Assembly (NCBI RefSeq): GCF_002741075.1
Contig: NZ_CP016634.1
Span: 1,690,501 to 1,754,500, forward strand
From: Pseudomonas putida
GTDB lineage: Bacteria; Pseudomonadota; Gammaproteobacteria; Pseudomonadales; Pseudomonadaceae
Reading direction: 5' to 3'
DNA length: 64,000 nt
Shown: positions 34,899-42,851 of the stretch, in pieces
Layout: the number at the start of each line of letters is the position of its first letter
Position numbering within the stretch: position 1 is the first letter of the stretch
Position numbers and translations under genes: made by a program
Notes under the pieces: model-generated
Told to the model about the DNA's origin: nothing
The model's input: the letters and a program-made list of their open reading frames with translations, nothing else
Databases searched by the model: none

Positions 34899-35420
34899 CT
34901 ATTCAGCAGGACTCTCCTGCACACGCGCGTCGGAATATCGGCTGGTGTATTGGAGCAGAATGCTGAGCTTTTCCCCACGCACACGGTCTGGGGAGTTGAA
35001 GTGCTTCTCCTGGTAGTCGGACGTGCCAAATACTCGAAAATGCTCATCAGGTAGCAGTAAGGGCGCGTAGACGAAATCCTTACGTTGACCACACTCTTCA
35101 GGCAGCGGGATCACAAGCTGGTACTGGAAATTCCCGTACTGGCATATGAATTGGTACCGGTATGCCGAGTCTTTGAACGCCTCCTTCACCTTGGCAACGA
35201 TGCACATGATCTTGTTCGGATTGACGCCTCCGCTAATCCCCCACTCGATGATCGGCACCGACCCACTCAAGCCAGGCTTGTGATCCTTGCTCAGAAGCCA
35301 GGGCTTCAGGTAATTGAATTGGCGATGGTCATCATCTGGCATCATGGCCAATGCCATTTTGATGAGCATCTTGTGAATGGCGGTCGGGTAGTAGGGTTGA
35401 CGCATCAAGGGGACCCCCGG
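34899..35420 (-). pseudogene. C-terminal remnant of an HNH-type endonuclease gene, cut by IS
   Basis: Frame from the IS boundary at 35420 to TGA at 34899, about 173 residues. The beginning RQPYYPTAIHKMLIKMALAM, then MPDDDHRQFNYLKPWLLSKD, resembles the helical part that follows the HNH motif in a family of HNH proteins of defence islands. The HNH core itself is absent, lost with the IS insertion; the sequence beyond the IS does not contain it. An ATG at 35405 could still allow a headless product. Family call is tentative. Confidence 0.5.
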
Positions 35421-35488
35421 TGTCAGGATAGTTGTCGCCTCACCAGACTTACCTGAAACCATACCCCGGGGGCGGCAAGAGAGCCGTT

Positions 35489-35992
35489 GTGCCGTACTAT
35501 TCCTCTGAGCGCAAAACCGAACTGCTCAAGATGCTGGGCCCTCCACTCAACCTGACGATGGCCGAAGTCGCCAGGCGCGAGGGCGTTACTGAAATGTCGC
35601 TGTATACCTGGCGCAAACGAGCCAGTGCCGAAGGATGTGTGGTGGTGACCGATCCCAAACACCCGACCGAGAGTTGGTCGGCAGAAATGAAATTCGCGGC
35701 TGTCGCCGAATGTGCCAGCTTGTCCGAGATTGAACTGGGTGAATACTGCCGCCGCAAAGGCTTATATCCCGAGCAGATTGCTGCCTGGCGGCAAGCCTTC
35801 CTGAGTGGGATGGCCTCTCAAAAAGCGCAGCCCAAGGTCGATCGGGAGCAGGCCCGCCAAGATCAGAAACGCATCAAGCAGCTTGAGCGCGAACTGCGCC
35901 GCAAGGATAAGGCGCTGGCTGAAACAGCCGCGTTACTGGTGCTGCGAAAAAAGCTCAACGACTACTGGGGAGTAGACGACGAGGACAATTGA
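35489..35992 (+). CDS. Transposase OrfA (helix-turn-helix)
   Basis: Start GTG 35489 (AAGAGAG upstream), 167 residues. It has two HTH-like regions (LTMAEVARREGVTEMSLYTW; LSEIELGEYCRRKGLYPEQI) and a C-terminal coiled coil (IKQLERELRRKDKALAETAA). Its stop overlaps the OrfB start (TTGA). DNA-binding partner of the downstream integrase. Confidence 0.88.
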   Translation: MPYYSSERKTELLKMLGPPLNLTMAEVARREGVTEMSLYTWRKRASAEGCVVVTDPKHPTESWSAEMKFAAVAECASLSEIELGEYCRRKGLYPEQIAAWRQAFLSGMASQKAQPKVDREQARQDQKRIKQLERELRRKDKALAETAALLVLRKKLNDYWGVDDEDN

Positions 35993-37044
35993 CCGCTCTG
36001 CCGGAACGGCAACTGCTAGTGGCGTGGCTGACAGAAGCGATCAATGCCGGCGCTCGAAAATCGGTGGCGTGCCAAGAAGTTGGATTGACGCTCAGAACGT
36101 TGCAGCGCTGGACTGAAACCCAGGAAATACTGGCGGATGCTCGCACTACCACCGCTCGTGCAGCCCCGGCCAATGCGCTGGACGAGCATGAACGGAAAGT
36201 AATTCTCAACCTGTGCAACAGCGCCGAATATGCTCACTTGCCACCCAGCCAGATCGTGCCGAGGCTGGCCGATAGGCAGATCTACGTAGGCTCGGAGTCA
36301 ACGTTCTATCGTGTGCTTCGAGCTGCCGGGCAGAGGCAGCACCGAGGACGCGCTCAGCGCCCTGGACGTAATGCCGAGCCAACAACGCATGCGGCTCATG
36401 CGCCGAATCGTGTGTGGTCGTGGGATATCACGTACCTGCCGTCTTCGGTGCGTGGAAAGTACTACTACCTGTACCTGATCGAGGATATTTACAGCCGCAA
36501 GAGCGTCGGCTGGGAGGTGCATGAGGATGAGGACGGCGCCAAGGCCGCAGTGTTGCTGCAAAGGAGCGTGATCAGCGAACAATGCCTGAGAGAGCCCTTG
36601 GTACTGCACTCGGACAACGGCGCGCCAATGAAGTCGACCACTTTGCTGAGCAAGATGTATGAGTTAGGCATTACGCCATCGAGGGGCAGGCCGCGTGTCA
36701 GCAATGACAATCCGTATTCGGAGGCTCTTTTTAGAACGCTGAAGTACTGTCCGCAATGGCCGGCCAAGGGTTTCGAGACCCTGGATGCTGCAAGATGTTG
36801 GGTGCGTGATTTTATCCGTTGGTACAACCACGAACACCGGCACAGCCGGATCCGCTTCGTCACACCGGCAGAGCGTCATCGTGGTCAGGATAGGCAAATC
36901 CTTGCCCTGCGCCATGAGCTGTATGAGCAGGCTCGATGCAGGAATCCAGAGCGATGGTCAGGACGCACCCGTAACTGGGAGCCAATTGGGACGGTGCTGT
37001 TGAACCCTGATCGGGATCAACAGCACGAGAAGCAAGCTGCATAG
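35989..37044 (+). CDS. Transposase OrfB (DDE integrase core)
   Basis: A 351-residue rve-type transposase. N-terminal HTH (NAGARKSVACQEVGLTLRTL), then the catalytic core with D in WSWDITYLPSSVRGKYYYLY, D in LHSDNGAPMKS and E in NPYSEALFRTLKYCPQWP; ends with the NHEHRHSRI motif. TTG 35989 overlaps OrfA. Intact. Confidence 0.9.
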   Translation: MTALPERQLLVAWLTEAINAGARKSVACQEVGLTLRTLQRWTETQEILADARTTTARAAPANALDEHERKVILNLCNSAEYAHLPPSQIVPRLADRQIYVGSESTFYRVLRAAGQRQHRGRAQRPGRNAEPTTHAAHAPNRVWSWDITYLPSSVRGKYYYLYLIEDIYSRKSVGWEVHEDEDGAKAAVLLQRSVISEQCLREPLVLHSDNGAPMKSTTLLSKMYELGITPSRGRPRVSNDNPYSEALFRTLKYCPQWPAKGFETLDAARCWVRDFIRWYNHEHRHSRIRFVTPAERHRGQDRQILALRHELYEQARCRNPERWSGRTRNWEPIGTVLLNPDRDQQHEKQAA

Positions 37045-37148
37045 CTGGATGGTTGACGCGACAACTACCTTGAAAAACGCCGCTATATGAGCATTTAGGT
37101 AAATATTGGCTGCTTTACGGTTTGGGCCGACGGTTCAGGCCTGGCGAG

Positions 37149-37190
37149 GGCTCTAGCACCGCCGGGCTTTCAGGGCGGAGCCTTTTGCTT
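37149..37190 (+). terminator. Rho-independent terminator
   Basis: GGCTC...CCGCC pairs with GGCGG-GAGCC around a loop (37149-37182) and is followed by TTTTGCTTTTTG. It is a good intrinsic terminator on the plus strand, downstream of the transposase genes. Confidence 0.65.
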
Positions 37191-37389
37191 TTTGCTGGTT
37201 GAATGATTTTGGAGTGCGTTGAAGGCACTGATGGCGCCGATTCGAGGCAGCCGCTGAGCGTCAGAATTTTTCCACTCATTTCGTTGAATGATCAGGCCGA
37301 ATCAGGGCGTTCGGTGTTCTGAGGCGCCCGGAATACAGGGGCTTGAGGGTGTTGGAGGGGGACTTTCCACTCAAAACGCGATTGGCGCA

Positions 37390-37431
37390 GCAACGGGTTT
37401 TGTGAAAATCTCAACGGGGGTTAGTGGAAAC
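37390..37431 (+). repeat. 42-bp direct repeat, right copy
   Basis: Identical in sequence and orientation to 3028-3069. To its right begins an unrelated gene remnant in frame with nothing on the left, as if this 42-mer were an element's outer edge. Confidence 0.8.
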
Positions 37432-37433
37432 GG

Positions 37434-37544
37434 ACAACAGCAGAAGCACAAGCGGTAGAAACATTATTTAACAAGTGGGCGATGTCAGATGTTCATAAGC
37501 AGTTCCCGAGTCTGAGATTACAGGCTAAATACTCTACAGATTAA
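37434..37544 (+). pseudogene. C-terminal remnant of an unknown gene
   Basis: From the edge of the 42-bp repeat an open frame gives TTAEAQAVETLFNKWAMSDV followed by HKQFPSLRLQAKYSTD and a TAA stop. It reads like the natural end of a soluble protein whose 5' part was replaced by mobile DNA. No family recognised. Confidence 0.35.
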
Positions 37545-37682
37545 GGCAACTGTTCATAGATTGGTGTTCATAGATTCAGTTTCCCCGCGGTCCTCAGTTG
37601 TCTCACCCCCGACCTCTAACCGTCCCAGTCCAAAATGTAATGGATAATTGTTTTCAAAAAAAACTGAATCGCCCCTGGTTTT

Positions 37683-38564
37683 CTAGACACTCTCCAAGCT
37701 CAGGAAATAGCGTTTCTCATACTCTACTGGAGACAGCTGCATAGCACTGCTGTGTCGGCGTTTAGGGTTATAGAACATCTCGATGTAATCGAAAATATCA
37801 CTTCGGGCTTCTTCACGGGTTGTGTAGATCTTTCGTCGGATTCGCTCTCGCTTCAAAAGCTGGAAAAAGCTCTCGGCTACAGCATTGTCGTGGCAGTTTC
37901 CCCGCCGGCTCATGCTGCTGATTACATTGTTGGCCTTCAAAAAGCTTTTCCAATCCGAGCTACTGAACTGACTGCCTTGATCTGAGTGAATCATAACTTG
38001 CTGCTGAGGCTTGCGTCGCCAAACAGCCATCAACATCGCGTCGATAGCCAGGTCGCTGCACATCCTTGGCTTCATTGACCAACCAATTACTTGGCGTGAG
38101 AACAGATCCAGCACTACCGCGAGGTAGAGCCACCCTTCATAGGTGCGGATGTAAGTGATATCTGTCACCCAGACCTTGTTCGGCTCACTTACCTTGAACT
38201 GCCGCGCGAGGTGGTTGGGCGAGGCCACTGTTGGTTTTCCACCATAGAACCCTGGACGCCGCCGATAGCCCGTTTGAGAACGCAGCCCCTCCGCCTGCAT
38301 CAAGCGCCTGACTCGATTTCGGCCGCATTCCTCTCCCAGCTCACGCAGGTCATCGTGAATTTTGCGGTAGCCGTATACACCTCCGCTTTCCAGCCAAGCG
38401 TGTTTGATCAAGCCAAGCAGACGTTGATCTTCTTTTGCTCGGGCAGATTGAGGCTCGGCCAGCCAGGCGTAATAGCCGCTGGGGTGCACCTTGAGGGTTT
38501 GGCAAAGGCGCCGCACCGGGTAATCAGTCGAGTGCTTCTTGATGAAGGCGTACTTCAGCCGCAC
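37683..38564 (-). CDS. IS3-family transposase OrfB (copy 2)
   Basis: Residue-for-residue identical to the 293-residue OrfB at 6202-7083, with DDE residues in VTDITYIRTYEG, IHSDQGSQFSS and NAVAESFFQLLKRE. Made by frameshift from OrfA. Identity of the copies implies recent transposition or gene conversion. Confidence 0.93.
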   Translation of the reverse strand: MRLKYAFIKKHSTDYPVRRLCQTLKVHPSGYYAWLAEPQSARAKEDQRLLGLIKHAWLESGGVYGYRKIHDDLRELGEECGRNRVRRLMQAEGLRSQTGYRRRPGFYGGKPTVASPNHLARQFKVSEPNKVWVTDITYIRTYEGWLYLAVVLDLFSRQVIGWSMKPRMCSDLAIDAMLMAVWRRKPQQQVMIHSDQGSQFSSSDWKSFLKANNVISSMSRRGNCHDNAVAESFFQLLKRERIRRKIYTTREEARSDIFDYIEMFYNPKRRHSSAMQLSPVEYEKRYFLSLESV

Positions 38565-38833
38565 TCCTTGGCAAAGTACGCGGCGGCCTTTTTTAAGATG
38601 TCTCGCTCTTCCGTCACGCGCTTGAGTTCAGCGCGTAGCTTGCGCAGTTCGGCCTGCTGATCGTCGTCTTGCTGACGCTGCTCTTGGGGCTTGCTGTAGA
38701 CCTTGATCCAGGCGTAAAGACTGTGCACGGACATGCCCAGGCGCTGGGCGACATCGGCGACAGGTTTGCCTTTCTCGGTCACTTGCTTGACCGCTTCGAT
38801 CTTGAATTCTTCGGGGTAACGCTGACGACTCAT
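38555..38833 (-). CDS. IS3-family transposase OrfA (copy 2)
   Basis: Identical to the 92-residue OrfA at 5933-6211, with the same HTH, coiled coil and A6G slippery site near the end. Confidence 0.93.
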   Translation of the reverse strand: MSRQRYPEEFKIEAVKQVTEKGKPVADVAQRLGMSVHSLYAWIKVYSKPQEQRQQDDDQQAELRKLRAELKRVTEERDILKKAAAYFAKECG

Positions 38834-38896
38834 GGCACCTCCTATTTGGGCCTCATTATGAGGCTTGGAGGTGTCTACGAAACCAGGGGCGATTCA

Positions 38897-39553
38897 AACA
38901 TGCTTTGGGATCTGGTTGGAAATCGGGTAGAACCTGACAGGCTCAGAATTGAACAGTGTGGTTTGTCCCGGAGGTCATTGCTCATGCAACCTTCTAATAG
39001 CCTCAGTTGTAATGCTCGGAGGTCTCTAGGGACGCGGGAGTCGGTTCACAGCCCTTGAAGCCAGTAGGGGTTTACATCTGTAGTGGTCAACCATTCCCGG
39101 ACACGGAATTGAGTTTTTCCTCAGCAACCGTCGGCGGCACAGAACCGTTGTACTGATGTGGCCGTGTCCAGTTATATCGCTGCATGAGTGCCTGATCCTT
39201 GAGCTTTATGATCTGCGCATGCCAGATCACCGCAGCAGCGATTTCCGGACGTATAACCTTGGAGGGACGGGCGGGAATCTTGTGTGCGGCAAGCCAGTAG
39301 AGGCAATGTCGCCTTGCAGGTCATCCAGGCTTGCTGAGGTGTTTGATCATGCTCTGCAACATACCAATAACACCGTGCCTGTGAGGTTCCCGAGAGTCAA
39401 TTCGAGCGAAATCAAGGTTGGACACAGTAGGACCAGCGCTGACGCCTGATCGCACCATTCAGCGGGAGAGGAGAAGCACAGGCGAAAAAGGCTGGCGCAA
39501 TGCCATCCCCAGGCTATAGGCTTATGCCCGCACTACACTCTCGGAAGAAAGGC
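38897..39553. other. 657-bp stretch of remnants
   Basis: Apart from the IS3 remnant described separately, no gene is supported. A 52-codon frame opens at 38899 right at the IS edge (MLWDLVGNRVEPDRLRIEQC) and ends at 39058; it may be a gene fragment. A plus frame at 39156-39449 mostly reads antisense to the IS3 remnant and then continues without motifs. Confidence 0.35.
39079..39222 (-). pseudogene. 3' remnant of an IS3-family element
   Basis: TGTAGTGGTCAAC at 39079 is the inverted-repeat end also seen at 5545. Reading inward on the minus strand, the frame gives LMQRYNWTRPHQYNG, then TVAEEKLNSVSGNG and a stop, clearly homologous to the C-terminus [21 protein letters not shown] of the element at 4311-5545 but diverged. 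Only the last ~45 codons remain. Confidence 0.75.
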
Positions 39554-39838
39554 ATGACTCAGACCTGCACTGAGATTCGTCGACAGCTCTGGTACTTGGG
39601 GAACCTTGCAGTGGGGCAGGGTTATGAGAATCATCCACGCGATGGAGCACCTTTACGCCGCCTAGCGGAGAAAGTCGGTATTCTGAGTGAAAGCTTCGTC
39701 AGGTCCACGGGCACCAAGCACATCACTGCCCAGCAGTACCTGATGCCGTTCCCAGTCATATTTGACGTTATTCTGACCAAGGCATCGCAGAGCGCGCCCG
39801 ATAGAAGCTGGAGTTTAATATTCCCAGGAATGCACTGA
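39554..39838 (+). CDS. Hypothetical protein, 94 aa, upstream of Druantia
   Basis: ATG 39554 follows GGAAGAAAGG. The product begins MTQTCTEIRRQLWYLGNLAV and includes APLRRLAEKVGILSESFVRS. No family recognised. It is 96 bp before druA on the same strand and could be a small regulator or a remnant. Confidence 0.35.
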   Translation: MTQTCTEIRRQLWYLGNLAVGQGYENHPRDGAPLRRLAEKVGILSESFVRSTGTKHITAQQYLMPFPVIFDVILTKASQSAPDRSWSLIFPGMH

Positions 39839-39933
39839 CATCCCTTTTCAGGTGCACAGTGTATGAACCATCGCATGCGTCATGAATAAATTTCGATATT
39901 CAATGCAGCATGACAGTGAGCAGGAAGCCGTAG

Positions 39934-41163
39934 ATGTCACAGGGCAACATCATTATCGCGGGCGTTAATCCGAGGGAGGCGAACCTCAAGCGAAAACTCC
40001 GTGAACACTTGCATACTCTGGGCTTCACCAGAACTGATGAGGGTGCCTTGCGAGCGCCCGGCAATGACAAGGATGCGATCCGGGTGTTGCATGGAGCTCA
40101 ACGGGAGGAGCGCCTCATCGCCAGCAGCAACTTTGTAGCTCGAGCGGGTGCGAAACTGATGCAATATTTCGCCTCAGGTACCGAGGTGATTCCCAAGAAA
40201 ATTTCCCCTGCCCTGGAGCGGGTTTCGTCGGGCACCTGGCAGAGCGACTTATTCCGTCTGGCATCGCTTTCGTGGTCCGTCCCGGTGTCCAGCGGCTTCG
40301 GCAGGCGGTTGCGCTATCTGGTGTGGGATCAATCCAATGGCAAGCTAATGGGCATCATTGCCGTGGGTGATCCAGTGTTTAACCTAGGTGTGCGGGACAA
40401 ATTCATCGGCTGGAACTCGCATGATCGAGGCGCGCGCTTAGTCAACATCATGGATGCCTACGTCCTCGGAGCGCTCCCTCCTTACAACTCCTTGCTCTGC
40501 GGCAAACTGATCGCTTGCCTGCTTCGAAGTCGTGATCTTTACAACGACTTCGCCCATGCCTACGGAGCCACCACGGGCATAATCTCTCAGGAGGAGAAGC
40601 GGGCGCGCCTGATGGCCGTCATCACCACGTCTTCGATGGGCCGTTCCTCGGTATACAACCGTCTAAAAATCAATGGCACAGAGTACCTTAAATCAATCGG
40701 CTACACCGGCGGCTGGGGACACTTCCATATTCCTGATTGGTTGTTCCTGGAACTGCGTGACTATCTGCGCCACATTGATCACACCTATGCTGATCATCAC
40801 GCGTACGGCCAAGGGCCGAATTGGCGATTGCGCACCACCCGCGCAGCCCTGAAGGCGCTGGGTTTCAAGGATGACCTGATGCGTCACGGCATCCAACGCG
40901 AAGTCTTTATCTGCCAACTGGCAACCAATGCGACGAAGATCCTACAAACAGGCAAGGGTAAGCCGGATATCCGGTCTCTTCAGACAGTGAAGCAAATCGC
41001 AGATCAGGCGCTGGATCGCTGGGTGATCCAACGGGCCGCTAACGTCCCCGATTACCGGCGGTGGCGGTCATCGGACCTAATTTCTTTGTTTGGTAGCCAA
41101 GCACAATTGCTGCGCCCCGAGTTCCAGTTGAATAACGAGAAGGCGAAAGCTTTCGGACACTAA
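39934..41163 (+). CDS. druA: Druantia protein DruA (DUF4338)
   Basis: A 409-residue DUF4338 protein, the marker of Druantia anti-phage systems. Family-typical segments are RYLVWDQSNGKLMGIIAVGD, VFNLGVRDKFIGWN and IMDAYVLGALPPYNSLLCGK, then DLYNDFAHAYG. ATG 39934 has AGGAAG 7 nt upstream. It opens a five-gene operon that ends with a very large DUF1998 helicase, the type I arrangement. Molecular activity of DruA is not established to my knowledge. Confidence 0.88.
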   Translation: MSQGNIIIAGVNPREANLKRKLREHLHTLGFTRTDEGALRAPGNDKDAIRVLHGAQREERLIASSNFVARAGAKLMQYFASGTEVIPKKISPALERVSSGTWQSDLFRLASLSWSVPVSSGFGRRLRYLVWDQSNGKLMGIIAVGDPVFNLGVRDKFIGWNSHDRGARLVNIMDAYVLGALPPYNSLLCGKLIACLLRSRDLYNDFAHAYGATTGIISQEEKRARLMAVITTSSMGRSSVYNRLKINGTEYLKSIGYTGGWGHFHIPDWLFLELRDYLRHIDHTYADHHAYGQGPNWRLRTTRAALKALGFKDDLMRHGIQREVFICQLATNATKILQTGKGKPDIRSLQTVKQIADQALDRWVIQRAANVPDYRRWRSSDLISLFGSQAQLLRPEFQLNNEKAKAFGH

Positions 41164-41183
41164 GGGATGCAAGGAGGCAGGCC

Positions 41184-42851
41184 TTGGATTACGCCGTCAA
41201 TACGTTAACAAACCAGGTTGAGTCAGCAGAGCAGGCCACACGCAAGGGACGTTATGTGTGCCCGATCTGTCGCGCAAAGGTATTACATCGGGCTGGGATC
41301 AAGCAGAAAAAGTGCTTTGCTCATTGGCCAGGTTTCGGCTCGGCACAGTGCGATAATTTTGTGCCAGGCCTGCACGGTCAGCATGGAGCCGGGCTCGCAT
41401 TGTCGGCGCGGCCCATGCGTAGTATGGAACTACGGCTGAAAATTGAGAGAGGGAGAAACCGCGCTGCCTGGTATCTGGAACTAACACTACCGTCTTGTCG
41501 GCCCTGCGACGCGAGTTTCACCCTGGACGTAGGCAATGGGATTCTTCAAGAGATTGACATGCGCGGAATGCCGAACGGCCGCCGCGTGACTGCGGAACTT
41601 TCGCAAGAGAGTTTTCGCATCGTGTCGTTCCAAGGCACCCCCGATCGGCATTTTACCGATGGTGTAGAGCGCACCTGTCACGGATTGCCCACCTTCGGGG
41701 CCGCAGTATTTACGGCCTTGGCAGGGGACAGAACGCCGGGCTTTCCCAGAGCCCAGGAGCTCAGAACGGACGGTAGCTACGCTCTGTTGTGGAAGGCACC
41801 GGAGAACCTGAATTTTCCAGAGGAACTGGTTCCTGATAAATTTCACAGTCGTGAGGGTTGGAACCTAGCTCTTATTACGGTGCCCACGTCACCTTCCGAT
41901 GCCTGTGCAGAATGGCTGGAGTCCTTGACCGGCTTGACCATCAATGGGGCCGTGCCAAGTATTTCAATCGCTTGGCCGTTCTTGACCCAGAGTTCCAGTT
42001 TAAATTCCGCCGAATGCGTTGCCTCGACCGCAATCATCCTCACAGCCCGAGGAATGCCGGTAGGGCAGACCGCTAACGGGCCAACCATGTTACTGCTGAG
42101 CGGGCAGAATCGGCTTTCGGCAACAGGAGTGGATCGAGATCCGGCACTATTTGCCTTGATACCTGACAGCCGTCAGCAGTTCCACGTGGCCAACGCTGGT
42201 ACGTCGGAGATTGAAAAATACGTATCGACGACCTTCAACGTCGACGCTGCGATCGATTTGCCTGGGGTGGAGGTGGCTTTCACTAACACCGCCGGCGTGC
42301 GCTTGGTCGTGCCCTTCGAAGGAGCCCGATGCAAGGAATGTATCGCCTTGGCCAGGCTCAATCAGATGAGACTGGAATACCTGTCAATACCTCCTGGTGC
42401 GTCGGGCTCTGTTTACCTCGAACGCGCTGCCACTGGCCTCAAGTACGAGCTGGCAGCAAGTGATCTGAGCGCGCCTCACAACCAGCATCAGCGCTTGTTT
42501 ACGCCAGAACTACAAGCGATCGTTATTGACGGTTTGATTGATGCTGCATGCCACGTCGACCTCGACCTAGGCGGCTTCGGCAGGCTGCGTTTACGTGGTA
42601 GCGCACAGTGCCCGTCGGACATCGCTGTGCCATGTCTCGGGCCATCTATACGCTTGCGGCTGCGCAGCTTTATGACGCAATTGCAGTGCTCTGCGCCGGC
42701 CCACATTGACGCCGACGATGTCCAGTTGGTTTACGCGTTCGGCGCCCTCCAACCACAACCTCCGCTAATTCCGCATTACCGTGCCTTGATCAAGGACGTT
42801 ATCGCCTGCGGTTTTGAGGTCAAATCTTCAGGAAAAAGTGTCTCGCCATGA
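41184..42851 (+). CDS. druB: Druantia protein DruB
   Basis: A 555-residue protein starting with TTG 41184 after AGGAGG (9 nt). An N-terminal zinc-ribbon-like group is visible (VCPICRAKV, then KKCFAHWPGFGSAQC). The rest is beta-rich with no motif I know. It is assigned DruB from its place between druA and druC and from its size. It ends 4 bp inside druC (ATGA), so translation is coupled. Confidence 0.75.
   Translation: MDYAVNTLTNQVESAEQATRKGRYVCPICRAKVLHRAGIKQKKCFAHWPGFGSAQCDNFVPGLHGQHGAGLALSARPMRSMELRLKIERGRNRAAWYLELTLPSCRPCDASFTLDVGNGILQEIDMRGMPNGRRVTAELSQESFRIVSFQGTPDRHFTDGVERTCHGLPTFGAAVFTALAGDRTPGFPRAQELRTDGSYALLWKAPENLNFPEELVPDKFHSREGWNLALITVPTSPSDACAEWLESLTGLTINGAVPSISIAWPFLTQSSSLNSAECVASTAIILTARGMPVGQTANGPTMLLLSGQNRLSATGVDRDPALFALIPDSRQQFHVANAGTSEIEKYVSTTFNVDAAIDLPGVEVAFTNTAGVRLVVPFEGARCKECIALARLNQMRLEYLSIPPGASGSVYLERAATGLKYELAASDLSAPHNQHQRLFTPELQAIVIDGLIDAACHVDLDLGGFGRLRLRGSAQCPSDIAVPCLGPSIRLRLRSFMTQLQCSAPAHIDADDVQLVYAFGALQPQPPLIPHYRALIKDVIACGFEVKSSGKSVSP

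Larger units (their letters stand above)
35421..37075 (+). mobile_element. IS3-family element, 1,655 bp
   Basis: Imperfect inverted ends: TGTCAGGATAGTTGTCGCCT at 35421 and, complementary, TTTCAAGGTAGTTGTCGCGT at 37075 (about 18 of 24 matching). Two transposase genes lie between. No target duplication is visible, and the interrupted HNH gene has lost its 5' part, so a deletion accompanied or followed insertion. Confidence 0.85.
37076..37664. other. 589-bp stretch of IS debris
   Basis: Holds the terminator above, the right 42-bp repeat, a short gene remnant, and an 11-bp near-tandem repeat (GTTCATAGATT at about 37551 and 37566). The part 37200-37390 has no supported gene and may be the inner flank of the element whose end is the 42-bp repeat. 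Confidence 0.45.
37665..38896 (-). mobile_element. IS3-family insertion sequence, 1,232 bp, copy 2 (inverted)
   Basis: Same length and encoded proteins as the copy at 5870-7101, opposite orientation. It is flanked by a 3-bp direct repeat AAC (37662-37664 and 38897-38899), the target duplication expected of IS3 elements, so this copy appears to be a clean, probably recent insertion. Confidence 0.94.

Noticed and set aside
5870..38896. Idea that inversion between the IS copies split one gene into the YaaW-like fragment and the frame at 38899
   Set aside because: The right copy has a proper AAC target duplication, so its two flanks were originally joined; the frames also do not complement each other.
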